DNA from: Azolla caroliniana
Taxonomy: Eukaryota; Polypodiophyta
Direction: 5' to 3'
DNA: 64,000 bases
Assembly: GCA_043228905.1 (NCBI GenBank)
Contig: JBHGNT010000014.1
Span: 16,864,001-16,928,000, forward strand
In this document: positions 9,676 through 19,667 of the stretch, piece after piece
How positions within the stretch are numbered: position 1 is the stretch's first letter
Layout of the letters: each line of letters starts with the position of its first letter
Translations under genes and position numbers: made by a program
The notes under the pieces: generated by a model
Told to the model about the DNA's origin: nothing
The model's database searches: none
The model's input: the letters and a program-made list of their open reading frames with translations, nothing else

Positions 9676-10053
9676 TCCTTCGACGACGGTTCACATCATT
9701 CGACAAAGGTTCATCATTCGACGAAGGTTCATCCTTCGAGAAAGGTTGATCATTCGACGAAGGTTCACATCATTCGACGAACCCTCATCATTCGACGAAG
9801 GTTCATCCTTCGACGAACCCTCATCATTCGACAAACCTTCATCATTCGACGAAGGTTCACATCATTCGATGAAGGTTTATCATTCGACGAACCCTCATCA
9901 TTCGACGAAGGTTCATCCTTTGATGAAGATTGATCATTCGATGAAGGTTCACATCATTCGACGAAGGTTCATCATTCGACGAAGGTTCATCATTCGACGA
10001 ACCCTCATCATTCGACAAAGGTTTATCATTCGACGAAAGATTCAAAGTTCAAC
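9676..10053. repeat. 18-20-bp minisatellite in M leader
   Basis: About twenty units of TTCGACGAAGGTTCATCA and its variant TTCGACGAACCCTCATCA occur in tandem, some units 20 bp long. Because many units are multiples of three, all three forward frames stay open for long stretches and would give FDEGSS/FDEPSS peptides. I regard these as by-products unless translation is shown. An ATG at 9570 leads into it. Confidence 0.85.
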
Positions 10054-10099
10054 GAAAGATTTAAAGTTCGGCGAACCTACAAAAGCTTGACAAGAAAAC

Positions 10100-11431
10100 A
10101 TGGTCGGATCCTCATGGATAGAGATGTTCAAAACCCGACCCACACGCCGGGAGGAGTCCACCCAAACCAACCAAACCCACGATGCTGACCCACCTAACCC
10201 GACTCGGTACCACAAAGGGTGGCTAACTCTGGGGACGCTACCAAACATGAACCTCCCATCGAGCCTAGGAACTAAAGCACCTCTCACCACGCCCCCACTA
10301 CAGGAGAGCCCAATGGCATACCCACTCAGCGTAGAGGGACACATACGGGATGCCACATAGGAGTTATGGGTGATAGAACGAGAAATCAATATATGGGCGG
10401 TACAACTCGCGAAAGGAGGACAACCGGAAAGTATCACCCGAGATATCGAAGCCGCTTTGGCAGAAAGGAAAGACAGATTCGCACGAGTGCAACAAAAACT
10501 TCACCTCCTAGAAGCATCGTCGCATACGCACTGTCGAGGTCTTGAGCACATCCCTGCGCTACATTCGAGCACAACGGGCGACAGTCCAAACGAAGCCCAC
10601 ACGCAACGACACCCGACACCACCACGTATGGACAAGACCCCTACATCCTATGAAACTGCCTCGACATCCCTAATCACCGAACTCGCACTAGCGTTACAAT
10701 CCGTCCAAACCCTCGTGGCACTTACGGACCATTCGAGAAACCCTACAAACGACAGCAGGAAGAGTGCTTCCATTTCTAAACTAGTACCCCGTTTTCTCGG
10801 TTTCGGTGACGCCTATGATCATGTCGAGAGGTTCAAACAGATATGCCGCGCTTATGAGACCACCAAAGTAACCGCATTTGGGCTTACACTTGATGACGAA
10901 GCCGGAATTTGGTTTAGAACCTTGAATGAAGACATCGTCGCAGACTTCGGGTACGTCATCGAAGATTTCTTGATAAACTTCGCTCGTCGAGGGAATAAAT
11001 GGAACCCGATTGACCAACTTTTCGCCCTCAAGCAAGAAGCAAACGAGACGGTCAGGGACTACATACGCCGCACGAAAAGCCTACACCATCGTTGTAGCCC
11101 GAGCGACAAGATGTCAGATGAAAAATTTATGAGCCGCTTCATCAATGGGTTGTTCGATCCGACGCTCCAAAACTTCCTGATTGCCAGGATGTGTCGGTCG
11201 TTCACTGAAGCTTGCACGGTAGTGATGACCTTCGAGGATTCAATGAACTGGTTATGGATACCCACTCAAGCGCCTACGAACAACCGTGAGAAGCCCTCGG
11301 ACCCTACTCTACCCATGCCACCGAGACCACCCCGTATAGAAAGACCCCAAGCATACACCCAAAGAGAAAATGTAAGGTGTACAGGATGCCATGGCCATCA
11401 CACGGGGCATGAGTGCCCCTTCCTCCATTAA
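10100..11431 (+). pseudogene. Gag polyprotein of element M (one in-frame stop)
   Basis: The frame runs from ATG 10100 to TAA 11429-11431, with a single TAG at 10358-10360. The central part (about 10780-11250) matches the Retrotrans_gag pattern: LVPRFLGFGDAYDHVERF, a DDEAGIWFRTL segment, QLFALKQEANETVRDYIRR and FMSRFINGLFDPTLQ. The C terminus has a knuckle C-X2-C-X3-H-X4-C (CTGCHGHHTGHEC). Gag forms the virus-like particle and packages RNA. The N-terminal part upstream of the TAG is Pro/Thr-rich and could be a separate leader ORF, with translation reinitiating after the stop. If the TAG is real, this copy cannot make full-length Gag without readthrough. Confidence 0.8.
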
Positions 11432-11772
11432 CGACGGCCGCAATACTGTAATTGGTCCAAAGCTTTCGTGATGCATTCTCAAGAGAACTGTTGGCAAGCC
11501 CCAAATGGAAGGTATAGCCAAACACCAATGGTAGAGCACCCACGCTCACCTCCACCGTTTAGCCACCCACAACTACCATCAATACTTCCCCAACAACCCC
11601 CACTACCATGTATTAGCACTCACCTCGCCGAACTAGAATATACCACCGATAACCAAACTCAGGTTGGGGGGGGGGCACCCCCGAATATGAAGCATACCAG
11701 GGGTATAGTGTTGAAGAAGACCTGCTTTCCCACTTTGTCGTCTTCAAAGGTGACCAAATACTGGTCTACATC

Positions 11773-12115
11773 TTGAGAGGAGAACAACAGGGGCCGTCGA
11801 CGGGATATCGCAACAATAGTGGTCTAAGGAGGCCAGAATTGAAATGTTTCAATTGCCAAGGCTCACACATGGTTAGCGAGTGCCCAACCAAACATGAATA
11901 CTACAACCCGATGGCACAACGACCACGACACCCCTCACTCAAACAACCCCACAACCACCAATGCAAAGTCTCACTCAATAGTCACAAGACGTTATTGAGT
12001 GGTTCCAAAGAGAAGCATCATGCCCAAGGTGTGGTAAAGATCACTTAGTACCCGATTGCCCAGAAAAAAAGAAAAGGATTGGCGCAAACCTGTTATCTAT
12101 CGTACCATCAACGGT
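11773..12115 (+). pseudogene. Second and third zinc knuckles of M
   Basis: An ORF at 11773-12048 contains CFNCQGSHMVSEC. Shortly after it, in another frame, 12029-12070 reads CPRCGKDHLVPDC followed by basic residues. Both have the spacing C-X2-C-X3-H-X4-C, one residue shorter than the usual retroviral CCHC knuckle, the same as the first knuckle at the end of the Gag frame. Frame breaks separate all three. They look like one multi-knuckle nucleocapsid region that has since acquired frameshifts. Confidence 0.7.
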
Positions 12116-12185
12116 TGGCGCCAACGTCATCACATGAGCTCAAAGAATAGCTCATAACTTAAAGTGTCACGACCAAGGCCTCCCC

Positions 12186-12632
12186 ATGACTACGCATAAG
12201 AGACGAAAATCCAAAAAAAATGCATCCACGCAGACCTCAAAGCAAGAACAAGAACCGGAGGGAGACGTAGAAACAATACCCGTCAACCCTAACCAAGAGT
12301 TGTCGGCACACCTAGCAGCATACCCAAACCCAGTTGCTGAAAAACAAAAGGTTGAAGAGTACATCAAACTCATCCAACACGAACAGTGTGAAAGATCGCT
12401 TAGTCTTCTGAGCCTAAACTTCGACCAACTCGAAGAATGGGTAAATCCTCCACCCCAACACACGGGTACAACCCCCCTCGTCATAACACCAACCGACACT
12501 CCCATCTCCCAATCTACCCCAATCAAAGAAGTCAACACAGTCTTGCTCCAACAAATATTAAATTTGAAAATACGACTCACATTACGCGAAGTACAGAGCT
12601 ACACCGGCACCTTCGTGACTGACAACCCCTAA
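12186..12632 (+). CDS. Linker ORF between nucleocapsid and protease of M
   Basis: A 148-codon open frame runs from ATG 12186 to TAA 12630-12632. It is hydrophilic, begins with a basic patch (THKRRKSKKN), and is rich in Gln, Glu, Thr and Pro. No conserved domain is recognised. It sits in another frame from the protease that follows. It probably represents the Gag-protease spacer, and a separate product is unproven. Confidence 0.45.
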   Translation: MTTHKRRKSKKNASTQTSKQEQEPEGDVETIPVNPNQELSAHLAAYPNPVAEKQKVEEYIKLIQHEQCERSLSLLSLNFDQLEEWVNPPPQHTGTTPLVITPTDTPISQSTPIKEVNTVLLQQILNLKIRLTLREVQSYTGTFVTDNP

Positions 12633-12669
12633 CTACAACCTATACTCGCCAAGGAAATAGAGTTCACAC

Positions 12670-13434
12670 TTGAAGAGCTGCTCCAACTCGACATCCAACC
12701 ATGGCACGACGTCCTTCGGCGCCTCAATGGAGGCCTGTCAGCAGGTTATAGAGAAAAGATACACACTCATCCCTCATACGACCACAGTCTCCAAACAACC
12801 CCAAGGAACGCCGGTCGATATATGTGAAGCTCACTTCGAGAGCAACAACACTAGTTTCACTCTCCCCGTTTGCATCAACGGCACAACGTGTGACGCGATC
12901 ATTGACACTGGAGCGGGGGTAAGCATAGTCAGCTACGAAGGTTGGTGTAAGTGGGGGAGCCCGAAAATGTTTCCTTCGGACGTCAAACTCCGAATGGCAG
13001 ATGGGTCTATCCAACGGCCAGAAGGCATGATCCCTGCACACCACTTCACTATCCACGGGGTCGAGATCAATCTCACCTTCGTCATCACAAGATCATCCAA
13101 TCATGTGTCTTACGAGTGTTTACTAGGGAGACCATTCCTACGTGTAAGCCGCCTCGTCATGGATTTTGGGAATGATACAATCTACATGTGCAAAAACAAC
13201 AAAACCTTCCGCATCAAAGCATACACACAAAAGGTGCACGAACAAGAAGGCAGGCCTCTCGTGGACGACTGGTCAGAAACCACCGAGTTCGAGACTAACC
13301 TCCTAGCGTGTAACCCTACAAAGACAATCCAAATCTTGGCTAGCGGTCAGCCGTTTCCTCAAAAATCCACTAATCCTAAGGTAGAGAACGCAGGAGAAAG
13401 AGAGGACCAATCCGTAGCCTCCGATGTGTCATAG
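12670..13434 (+). CDS. Retropepsin-type protease of M, first copy
   Basis: The frame carries the aspartic protease signature AIIDTGAGVSIVS (catalytic Asp codon at 12904) and the downstream hydrophobic motif ECLLGRPFL (about 13114-13140), the two landmarks of retroviral-type proteases. Flap-like and beta-rich sequence lies between. The enzyme acts as a dimer to process Gag. The ORF is 254 codons, longer than a bare protease (about 100), so it includes N- and C-terminal spacers. The start codon is not certain, since in such elements protease is normally made as part of a longer polyprotein. Confidence 0.8.
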   Translation: MKSCSNSTSNHGTTSFGASMEACQQVIEKRYTLIPHTTTVSKQPQGTPVDICEAHFESNNTSFTLPVCINGTTCDAIIDTGAGVSIVSYEGWCKWGSPKMFPSDVKLRMADGSIQRPEGMIPAHHFTIHGVEINLTFVITRSSNHVSYECLLGRPFLRVSRLVMDFGNDTIYMCKNNKTFRIKAYTQKVHEQEGRPLVDDWSETTEFETNLLACNPTKTIQILASGQPFPQKSTNPKVENAGEREDQSVASDVS

Positions 13435-13584
13435 ATGAATTGGGTGCACACCCTCGCCACGACCGATGTAATGTACCCTATTGGTACAAAGTGTCACGAT
13501 GAGGATGGAGGCACGATCTCGTGTTTTAATCTCACCACTCTCGTAACCTAACGAAAACAGGCAGACGTAAGAGACGCAGGCCTA

Positions 13585-14085
13585 GTGCAACGAATCACGC
13601 GCCAAGAAGAGGATGCGACCACTCGGCAAACCTCGACAGAGGTGAACTCCCCGGAACAATTCAAACTCTATGAACAAGGGAGTAGGGCGGTGGCTTGTAA
13701 GAGACCACAACGCACCTCTATTGACATGACGACACACCTACCATGCTTCGCCGACAATGTACCTCTAACAACGGTGATCGACACTGGAGCATCACTAACC
13801 CTTTTCTCCTTCAAAACGTGGTAACATCTAGGTTCCCCAAACCTTGAAGTATGCAATGACAAATTCCTTGGCTTCGATTGTTCTACATCGCCCTACCTCG
13901 GAACCTTCGTGTGTAACATCAAGACAAAATATAGTGACCACTCAATTCGCGTTTGGGTCCTCCCACCAAAAGTGTTGTATACCCCGTGCCTCCTTAGTTT
14001 GGATTGGTGTCACATAAGCGAATGTCTCCTGTCGCCAAGTAGGGAACATCGTCTCCTTCCAAACTTCAAATGGTGTGAGGTCTGA
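13585..14085 (+). pseudogene. Retropepsin-type protease of M, second copy (one stop)
   Basis: A second protease signature, VIDTGASLTLFS, has its Asp codon at 13780. A TAA at 13822-13824 interrupts the frame, but the same frame goes on for about 85 codons and shows the closing motif CLLSLDW (near 13990), comparable with the ILGMDW motif of Ty3 proteases. Sequence around the active site differs clearly from the first copy, so this is not a recent tandem duplication. It may be the remains of a protease-RT polyprotein whose RT was lost, or an old duplicated domain. No RT motif follows. Confidence 0.7.
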
Positions 14086-14566
14086 GAAACTTGTTACAAA
14101 AACTCTCGAATTACGCCCCACTGATGTTGACAAACTCAAGAGCGCGAACCCACCCAACCAAAAAGAACACGCATAACCATCGGTCACCCACGGCCAAAGA
14201 AACGCTAACATCGGAACAAAGACATCTCCGCCATGCAAATGGGTGAACATCCATGCAACTTTCACCGAAGGACAACGCTGTGGAGAACGTGTTATTTGGC
14301 GAGTCAGAAAAGCACTCACAAACGCCCAAGGTTGGCACAAAGGTGCCACTAGCTTCTGGGTCCTGAAACGAAGCCGACTTCCCACCCACGACTATACCAC
14401 GACTGCATGGGACACCTGACAATTGCGCACATCGACCAAATACCCCGCCCAGGTTAAGGCCATATGCCCCGACCGGACTTGGCAACTAAGAGTCTGAATG
14501 CCCCATAGAACTACCACCCGAAGCTCCCCTCCCACAGTGCACCCGGGAGTGTGCACTCATTACGTT
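14086..14566. other. Non-coding tail of element M
   Basis: No frame longer than scattered short ORFs and no RT, RNase H or integrase motif is seen on the plus strand. It fills the place where pol would normally be. Confidence 0.6.
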
Positions 14567-14574
14567 AGGGGGGA
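14567..14574 (+). promoter_or_regulatory. Polypurine tract of element M
   Basis: AGGGGGGA abuts the 3' LTR, as required for plus-strand priming. Confidence 0.9.
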
Positions 14575-15156
14575 TGTTAAGCCCTTGGATAACACCACGA
14601 CCAGTTGTGAAGAAGAGCGCATCAACAAGGACACAATATGGTTAAAGGACCTACGAAGAGGGAATGACAAGAGGAAAGAGGGCTAAAGGACATCGGAGTG
14701 TGAAAGGCCCATACCCTAAATGTGAAAGCTATATAAACCACATAGTAGTGGCTTTGTGGGGGTTCTCCCATTTGTAAAGATCTCCTATTGATTAAAGCTA
14801 GAGGTTCCTCTCCTCCTTCTTGTAATCTTTGAGCTTAAGAGAGATTAGTGAAGTTTTTAGTTAGAGAACACTAATCTCTCTCCTTGTTGGTGCTAGACCT
14901 CTTAGCAAAGAGGGTTAATAATAGACATACTCTTCCTTCTTATTGTCTATATCTATTAATCTATTGTCTATGAGAGAGAGCTTGAGAGAGTGAGAGAGAT
15001 ATCGTGCTCAATCATTTGCTAATCATTGAGTGAGTGTGAGGTTTGGAGGTATCCGACAACCATCTCTGCCCGATTCGCCATCAAGAGGGTATATGCCGGT
15101 TCGAATTCCGCCACAATATCGAGGAGCTTACTCCATTGATACATAGATCATTAACA
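14575..15156 (+). repeat. 3' LTR of element M (582 bp)
   Basis: It runs TGTTAAGCCC to TCATTAACA and lacks the MITE-like insert. It shows the pre-insertion state GCTATATAAACCACATAG. The target duplication GAGGT follows at 15157-15161. Confidence 0.95.
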
Positions 15157-15161
15157 GAGGT

Positions 15162-15861
15162 GGAGGGGGGAGAACAACGCGATTTGGAATAGAGTTTGAA
15201 GCATAAGGTTCCAAGAGTGAGACATGGAACACTAGATGAAGACGCATATGTGGAGGGAGATCGAGATGAAAAGCAACTTCATTCATCTATTTAGTGATTA
15301 AATATGGACCAAGATGTTGATAATCCAAATTTTTACAAGGCCTAGTGGTTTTCACATTACGTCGTAAGAGCCATACACGATCTCCAACTTGAAATTTGGG
15401 TTTTTTCGGTGATGAGTTGAGTCGATGACGATCTGCAAATTTCTTATGGGTGGCTTGAGCATGATGTAAATAATGAGAAAGAACAATATGAATTTCCTGG
15501 ATATGACGTAGGTGATCCTCCACAACAGGGTTTTTCGAGATTTTTGGGTGGTTAAGCATTGTCCAAAGGGGATGAACACCCGTGTTGGCAAAGAAGGGAG
15601 TAAGTTTGGTGGAACAATGAATTGAATTGTTGTAAGAAAACTTTGCAAAATGTAAATAATCTACCTAATCATCCTGTTGATAATTGATGAAGCAACGAAG
15701 GTATTGTGCCAAGGTTTGCTGGTACATTCGGTTTGACCATCAGTCTTTGGATGATAGCTTGAAGAGAGTTTTAAATCAATTTGGAGCCCAAATAAGTGTT
15801 TCCAAAATGTTAAGATAAATTGTGGTCCTCGATCACTAAGGATGTCATCAGGAAGACCATG
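15162..15861 (-). pseudogene. Chromovirus A integrase, C-terminal part
   Basis: The minus strand from 15861 to 15162 reads from the late integrase core (HGLPDDILS at the right end) through a degenerate stretch to HAQATHKKFADRHR, KFQVGDRVWLLRR, CKNLDYQHLGPYLI. That is the linker and barrel that precede the chromodomain in chromoviruses. The next residues are beyond element M at 8200. A solo LTR cuts it on the right at 15862. Stops and frame changes occur at about 15600-15850. Confidence 0.8.
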
Positions 15862-16386
15862 TGTATGGAAATTGGTCTCTCCGGATGGGATACGGTGATG
15901 AATTAAGAGGACCCGGTGAGAACCGGAAGAGAAGACAGATTTGTAAATATATCTTGAATAAGCCCACTGAGGCTATATTTGTAAATAGCCCTAAGTTCAT
16001 ATAACTATAAATATGACTTAGGGCAATCACTTTAGAATGATGAGTGTGGAGCGTGATTGTGTTGGTGTTATATATATTGTTGTAACTGTTGTACAGAGAG
16101 AGGGAGAGAGAGATATACAGAGCTATACTCAGTTGTAACCGCCACTGTGTGAAGAAACAGAGCTCGAGGTCGTTGCCGCCGAGTCTCTGATTGTACCCCC
16201 TTCTCTCCATAGTGATAGTTCAGAGTCTGTGGGCTCTCGTGAATTTTTCCCTATTAGGGTTTTCCACGTAAACATCCTGTGTCATTTTCTTGTCTACTCT
16301 CCACTTCCGATTTTCTGTGTTTGATTCTTATAGAAGTGATTTACTACTCGGTTGTGGCCGAGCGATATTCCGTGCGTTTCTCATCA
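15862..16386 (+). mobile_element. Copia-type solo LTR (525 bp)
   Basis: It begins TGTATGGAAA and ends TTCTCATCA, flanked by CCATG on both sides (15857-15861 and 16387-16391). Its ends resemble those of Copia element E (CTCCGGATGGGA near the start; CTCGGTTGTGGCCGAGC near the end). Internal retroelement sequence is absent, so LTR-LTR recombination has removed the body. It splits the integrase of chromovirus A after the HHG residues. Confidence 0.9.
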
Positions 16387-16391
16387 CCATG

Positions 16392-17060
16392 ATGCCGAAA
16401 CACTTCACACATAACCAAATCTACTATTTCTTGACTATTAATAGTCTTTTTGCATGGAAGAAAATGTGTCATCTTAGTGAATTGATCTACAACACTAAGG
16501 ATGGAATCCAAACCTTTGGAATATGGAAGATCATTAATGAAATCCATAGATATAGACTTCCAATGATCATCAGGAACATAAAAGAGTTGGAGTAAACCAT
16601 ATGGTGGATGTTGATGACACTTGGATCGACAACATGCATCACAACTGCGAATGTAGTCTTCAACATAATTACGAAGAAGCGGCCACCAATCATTTCTAGA
16701 AACTAATTCCAATGTTTTATGAACTCCAAAATGTCCAGCCATTGGCATGTCATGGTACTGCTGTAAAATAACAAATCGAGAGTGGCCATCAGGGACATAA
16801 AGTAAATTATTTTGAGAAAGTGTATTATAAGGCCAACGGACCTTGAACAAGAAGCACAATCTGAAATTATATGATTGAAGACAACTTGTGCAAATTCGTT
16901 TGCTTCAAGATTAGTACAAATCATACTTATAAGTATCGAATGCATAGGCGTCTTAAAAGCATTAGCGGTCATCACTTGTAAACGATCAGGACCAAGCAGT
17001 ATCTGCTTTTGATGATCAAAAGTAGGTTCCCCTAATCAAGGTGCCATGTACGAACGTCGA
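16392..17060 (-). pseudogene. Chromovirus A integrase, zinc finger and core
   Basis: The frame includes HDMPMAGHFGVHKTLELVSR and SCDACCRSK (HHCC zinc finger), SISMDFINDLPYSKGLDSIL (first catalytic Asp), VDQFTKMTHFLPC and VMCEVFRHHG. The second Asp and the Glu would lie past the solo LTR. Frameshifts near 16860 and 16975 separate it from RNase H. It is collinear with the better preserved copy F at 34687-35273. Confidence 0.85.
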
Positions 17061-18181
17061 GATAACGCATCTGCCTTTCCTTGGTGTATTGCGGGGCGAT
17101 ACACGATCAAGAAATCAAAGCGATTTAAGACTCGAGCATTTTCGAAATACGTTAAGTTTTTGTGATCATTATAGACATTGATTTGATGGGGAGAAGCTTC
17201 CAAGAAGTGGTGCTAATGCTCAAGTGAGTCTACAATAGCCAAAAGCTCCTTGTCGTGAATCTCATAATTAATTTCTGTAGCTTCAAATTTCCGCGAATGA
17301 AAAGCAATTGGATATAATAGCCCGTCCGAATGAAAATAGGAGCTGATGTGAATGCACATTTTAAGCTTTCAAATGCCTCAGCCACATTAGGATTCCATAT
17401 GAATGGTTGGTTTTTATGTGTTAATTTTGTAAGAGGCAAAACCTTCTTTGAGTAGTTCCTGATGAATTTGCGGTAAAAATTCGCAAATTCCAAGAGACAC
17501 TGGACATCACACACAGATTATGGTGCTTCCCACTCTAAAATTGTTTGCACCTTTGCTGGATCCATAGATATTCCTTTTGGTGATACTATGTACCCTAGGA
17601 ATTCCACTTGGTTGAAATCAAAACTACATTTCTCGAGTTTAGCATAGAGACTATATTTTTGTAATTGTCGTAGAACTTGGCGTACATGCTCTTCATGCTC
17701 TTCTTGAGTCCTGGAAAATATCAAGATCTCATCCAAATAAACGATGGTGAATATATCCAAGAAGTCTCGGAAAATATCATTGGCCATATGCTGAAAAACC
17801 GTAGGAGCGTTTGTGAAAAACTGTATACTCAAAATGCCCATATCGAGTGCGAAATGCAGTTTTCCATTCATCGCCCGAACGAATTCGAACTAGATTATAA
17901 GCAACTCTAAGATCGATCTTTGTAATGTATTTGGCTCCACTCAACCGCACCAAAAGTGTTGGTATTAAAGGTAAGGCATACCTGTTTCGAATTGTGATTT
18001 TGTTTAATCCTCGGTAATCTACGACCAAATGAAGCGATCCATCTTTCTTCTTGACAAAAAATATTGGTGCGCCAACAGGAAATTTGGAATGACGAATAAA
18101 TCCAGTAGCTAAATTTTCATCGATATAGTCGCGAAGAACCTTGAGCTATGCAAGTGATAAAATATAAATTGGTCCCCACGG
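17061..18181 (-). pseudogene. Chromovirus A RT and RNase H
   Basis: From right to left: a short RT N-terminal piece, [20 protein letters not shown] (18028 down), [77 protein letters not shown], then FANFYRKFIRNYSKKVLPLT and RNase H traces to about 17230. The active-site motif is YLDE rather than YxDD. A short deletion near 17140 is seen relative to copy F. The frame is cut at 18181 by element D within the motif that precedes VDYRGLNK. Confidence 0.85.
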
Positions 18182-18264
18182 TGTTGTGAAAATCCGTCAC
18201 TATGTGCGGATCGTGAGGCGGAACCGCTGGAGTTATGGACGGGAAGGAAATAGGGCTCACACGC
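18182..18264 (-). repeat. 3' LTR remnant of element D (terminal 83 bp)
   Basis: TGTTGTGAAAATCCGTCACT and the following GC-rich segment to about 18264 match the first bases of the D 5' LTR at 27036 and the LTR heads at 49416 and 52321. RT sequence starts directly after it. Confidence 0.85.
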
Positions 18265-19500
18265 GACATAGTGTGGAATCCATATGTGGTAGAACGCACA
18301 TGCTCCCAAGAATCTTCTGACCTCTGTTTGGGACTCACACTCTTTCATCCATCTCTTGGATAGCATTCACCATGGATGGAGATGGCTTCTGGCCATAAGA
18401 TCCACACAAGTGTCCTACTACCAATATTTCTGGTTGACCAAATGCGGACTTCTCTCCCGAAAACGTGAGATTTGCATCCTCAAGCTTTTGCAACACCTTC
18501 TCGCTATCCTTTATATGGTCAATGACGAATCTTCAGCAACCATCTTCATCTTTTAATTCATATTTTTCTTCCACCAAGCATCCTTTGATCGGAATTTCAT
18601 CTAAGAAGGGCATTGTGATATCAGAAATACAATCCTTGAACACTTTGTTCATGGCATTCACCATGTGGGTTATGGAGTTTGTGGCAAGGTGCACATTCTT
18701 ACCAACCCAATCAGTAGCCCGAGTAGAGATCACCAATGGAATAGATGGATCTTCCCGCGAAGGCTTCGGCAAATTCATCCACGCTTGGACCAATTCTGGC
18801 ATTTCGGATCATCACCTTGTTTACGGGTTGGAGATCTTGAATAAAGCTTAAGGACCCATTCTTCTTCGGCACCGTAAACCATCTATTGGAGTAGGGAGCA
18901 TTGGACGGCGCAAGAATTCCCATCCTAACCTTTTCCTTTAGAAGCTCAATCAACTTCGGAATGTGGGCTCTTGGAACTGGTATCAGCTTGAGGTTCCAAG
19001 GTACATCAAGCACCGTAAATATCACCATCGCCTCTATCATCTTCAGGTTGTCACATCCGATTTCTTGTGGAGAGAAGGCGAAGGCTTTCCATGTCTCTCA
19101 AGCATCATCCGGAGCCTTTCTTCTTCTTCAGGGGGGAAGTCATCCTTCCCGACTTGGAGTTTCCCTCTTGATTCATCGGTGAAGGTATGGCCTATCCCTT
19201 TTGGGTCTCTGAGACTTGGATCCTTGGTAGCTTCTTTCATCCTTTGCCAACTATCCTCCAGTAACAGAATAGCTACCGGCTTGACCTTCTTATCTACTGA
19301 TTTATATTTTGTGTTTACTTTGACCAACTCCTCCATGACCCCTCGTCGGCATTCGCCGATGGTGGTATACATGCTGATGGAGTTGATATGAATAGTATGT
19401 TGCTCATGAGGGCTCAAGTCCACGATACTCTCTATTTCTCCGATTGAATCGTTAAATGAGGCTTCCTCCATGACCCATGATATGTTGTCTTATTCTTCTA
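18265..19500 (-). pseudogene. Reverse transcriptase of element D (partial)
   Basis: Reading leftwards from 19471: an acidic spacer with YTTIGECRRGVMEELVKVNT and KYKSVDKKVKPVAILL, then FPPEEEERLRMMLERHGK, VIFTVLDVPWNLKLIPVPRA, APYSNRWFTVPKKNGSLSF, IQDLQPVNKVMIRNA, GRSIYSIGDLYSGY, MPFLDEIPIKGC, and at the left end EVRRFLGACAFYHIWIPHYV. These blocks match RT of J and K one for one. The catalytic motif is FLDE, whereas J and K have FLDD. Several frameshifts occur. The frame ends mid-connection by joining to the LTR remnant; RNase H and integrase are deleted. Confidence 0.85.
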
Positions 19501-19667
19501 ATATTCCTTGTTCTTTTAACTAATGTTCAAAGCTTTGAACATATGACACTTCTCTCTCTCATTGAGTGTCATTAGGTGCTAAATATAGGATTCCTTCTTT
19601 CTTTCTTCTTCATTTCGGGGACTTACTTTCTCTCAGACTATCTTTGCCCCATTCTTCAATAGCCCAT

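Larger units (their letters stand above)
8206..15156 (+). mobile_element. Element M: complete-ended, non-autonomous Ty3-type LTR retrotransposon
   Basis: All structural parts are present: GAGGT target duplications, 582-bp LTRs (the left one enlarged by a MITE-like insert), a primer-binding site at 9078, a purine tract at 14567, and a coding region with Gag, three CCHC-type knuckles and two retropepsin domains. No RT, RNase H, integrase or chromodomain motif can be found between the second protease and the purine tract. It therefore depends on another element for reverse transcription and integration. The LTRs differ at only about a dozen positions by eye, so insertion is fairly recent. It interrupts the integrase/chromodomain junction of chromovirus A. 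Confidence 0.9.

Noticed and set aside
9522-10090. FDEG-type repeat proteins as genes
   Set aside because: Three overlapping frames give equivalent peptides, so the DNA repeat explains them.
14086-14566. Hidden RT or integrase in element M
   Set aside because: I looked for YxDD, HHCC and DDE signatures in all frames of both strands and saw none.
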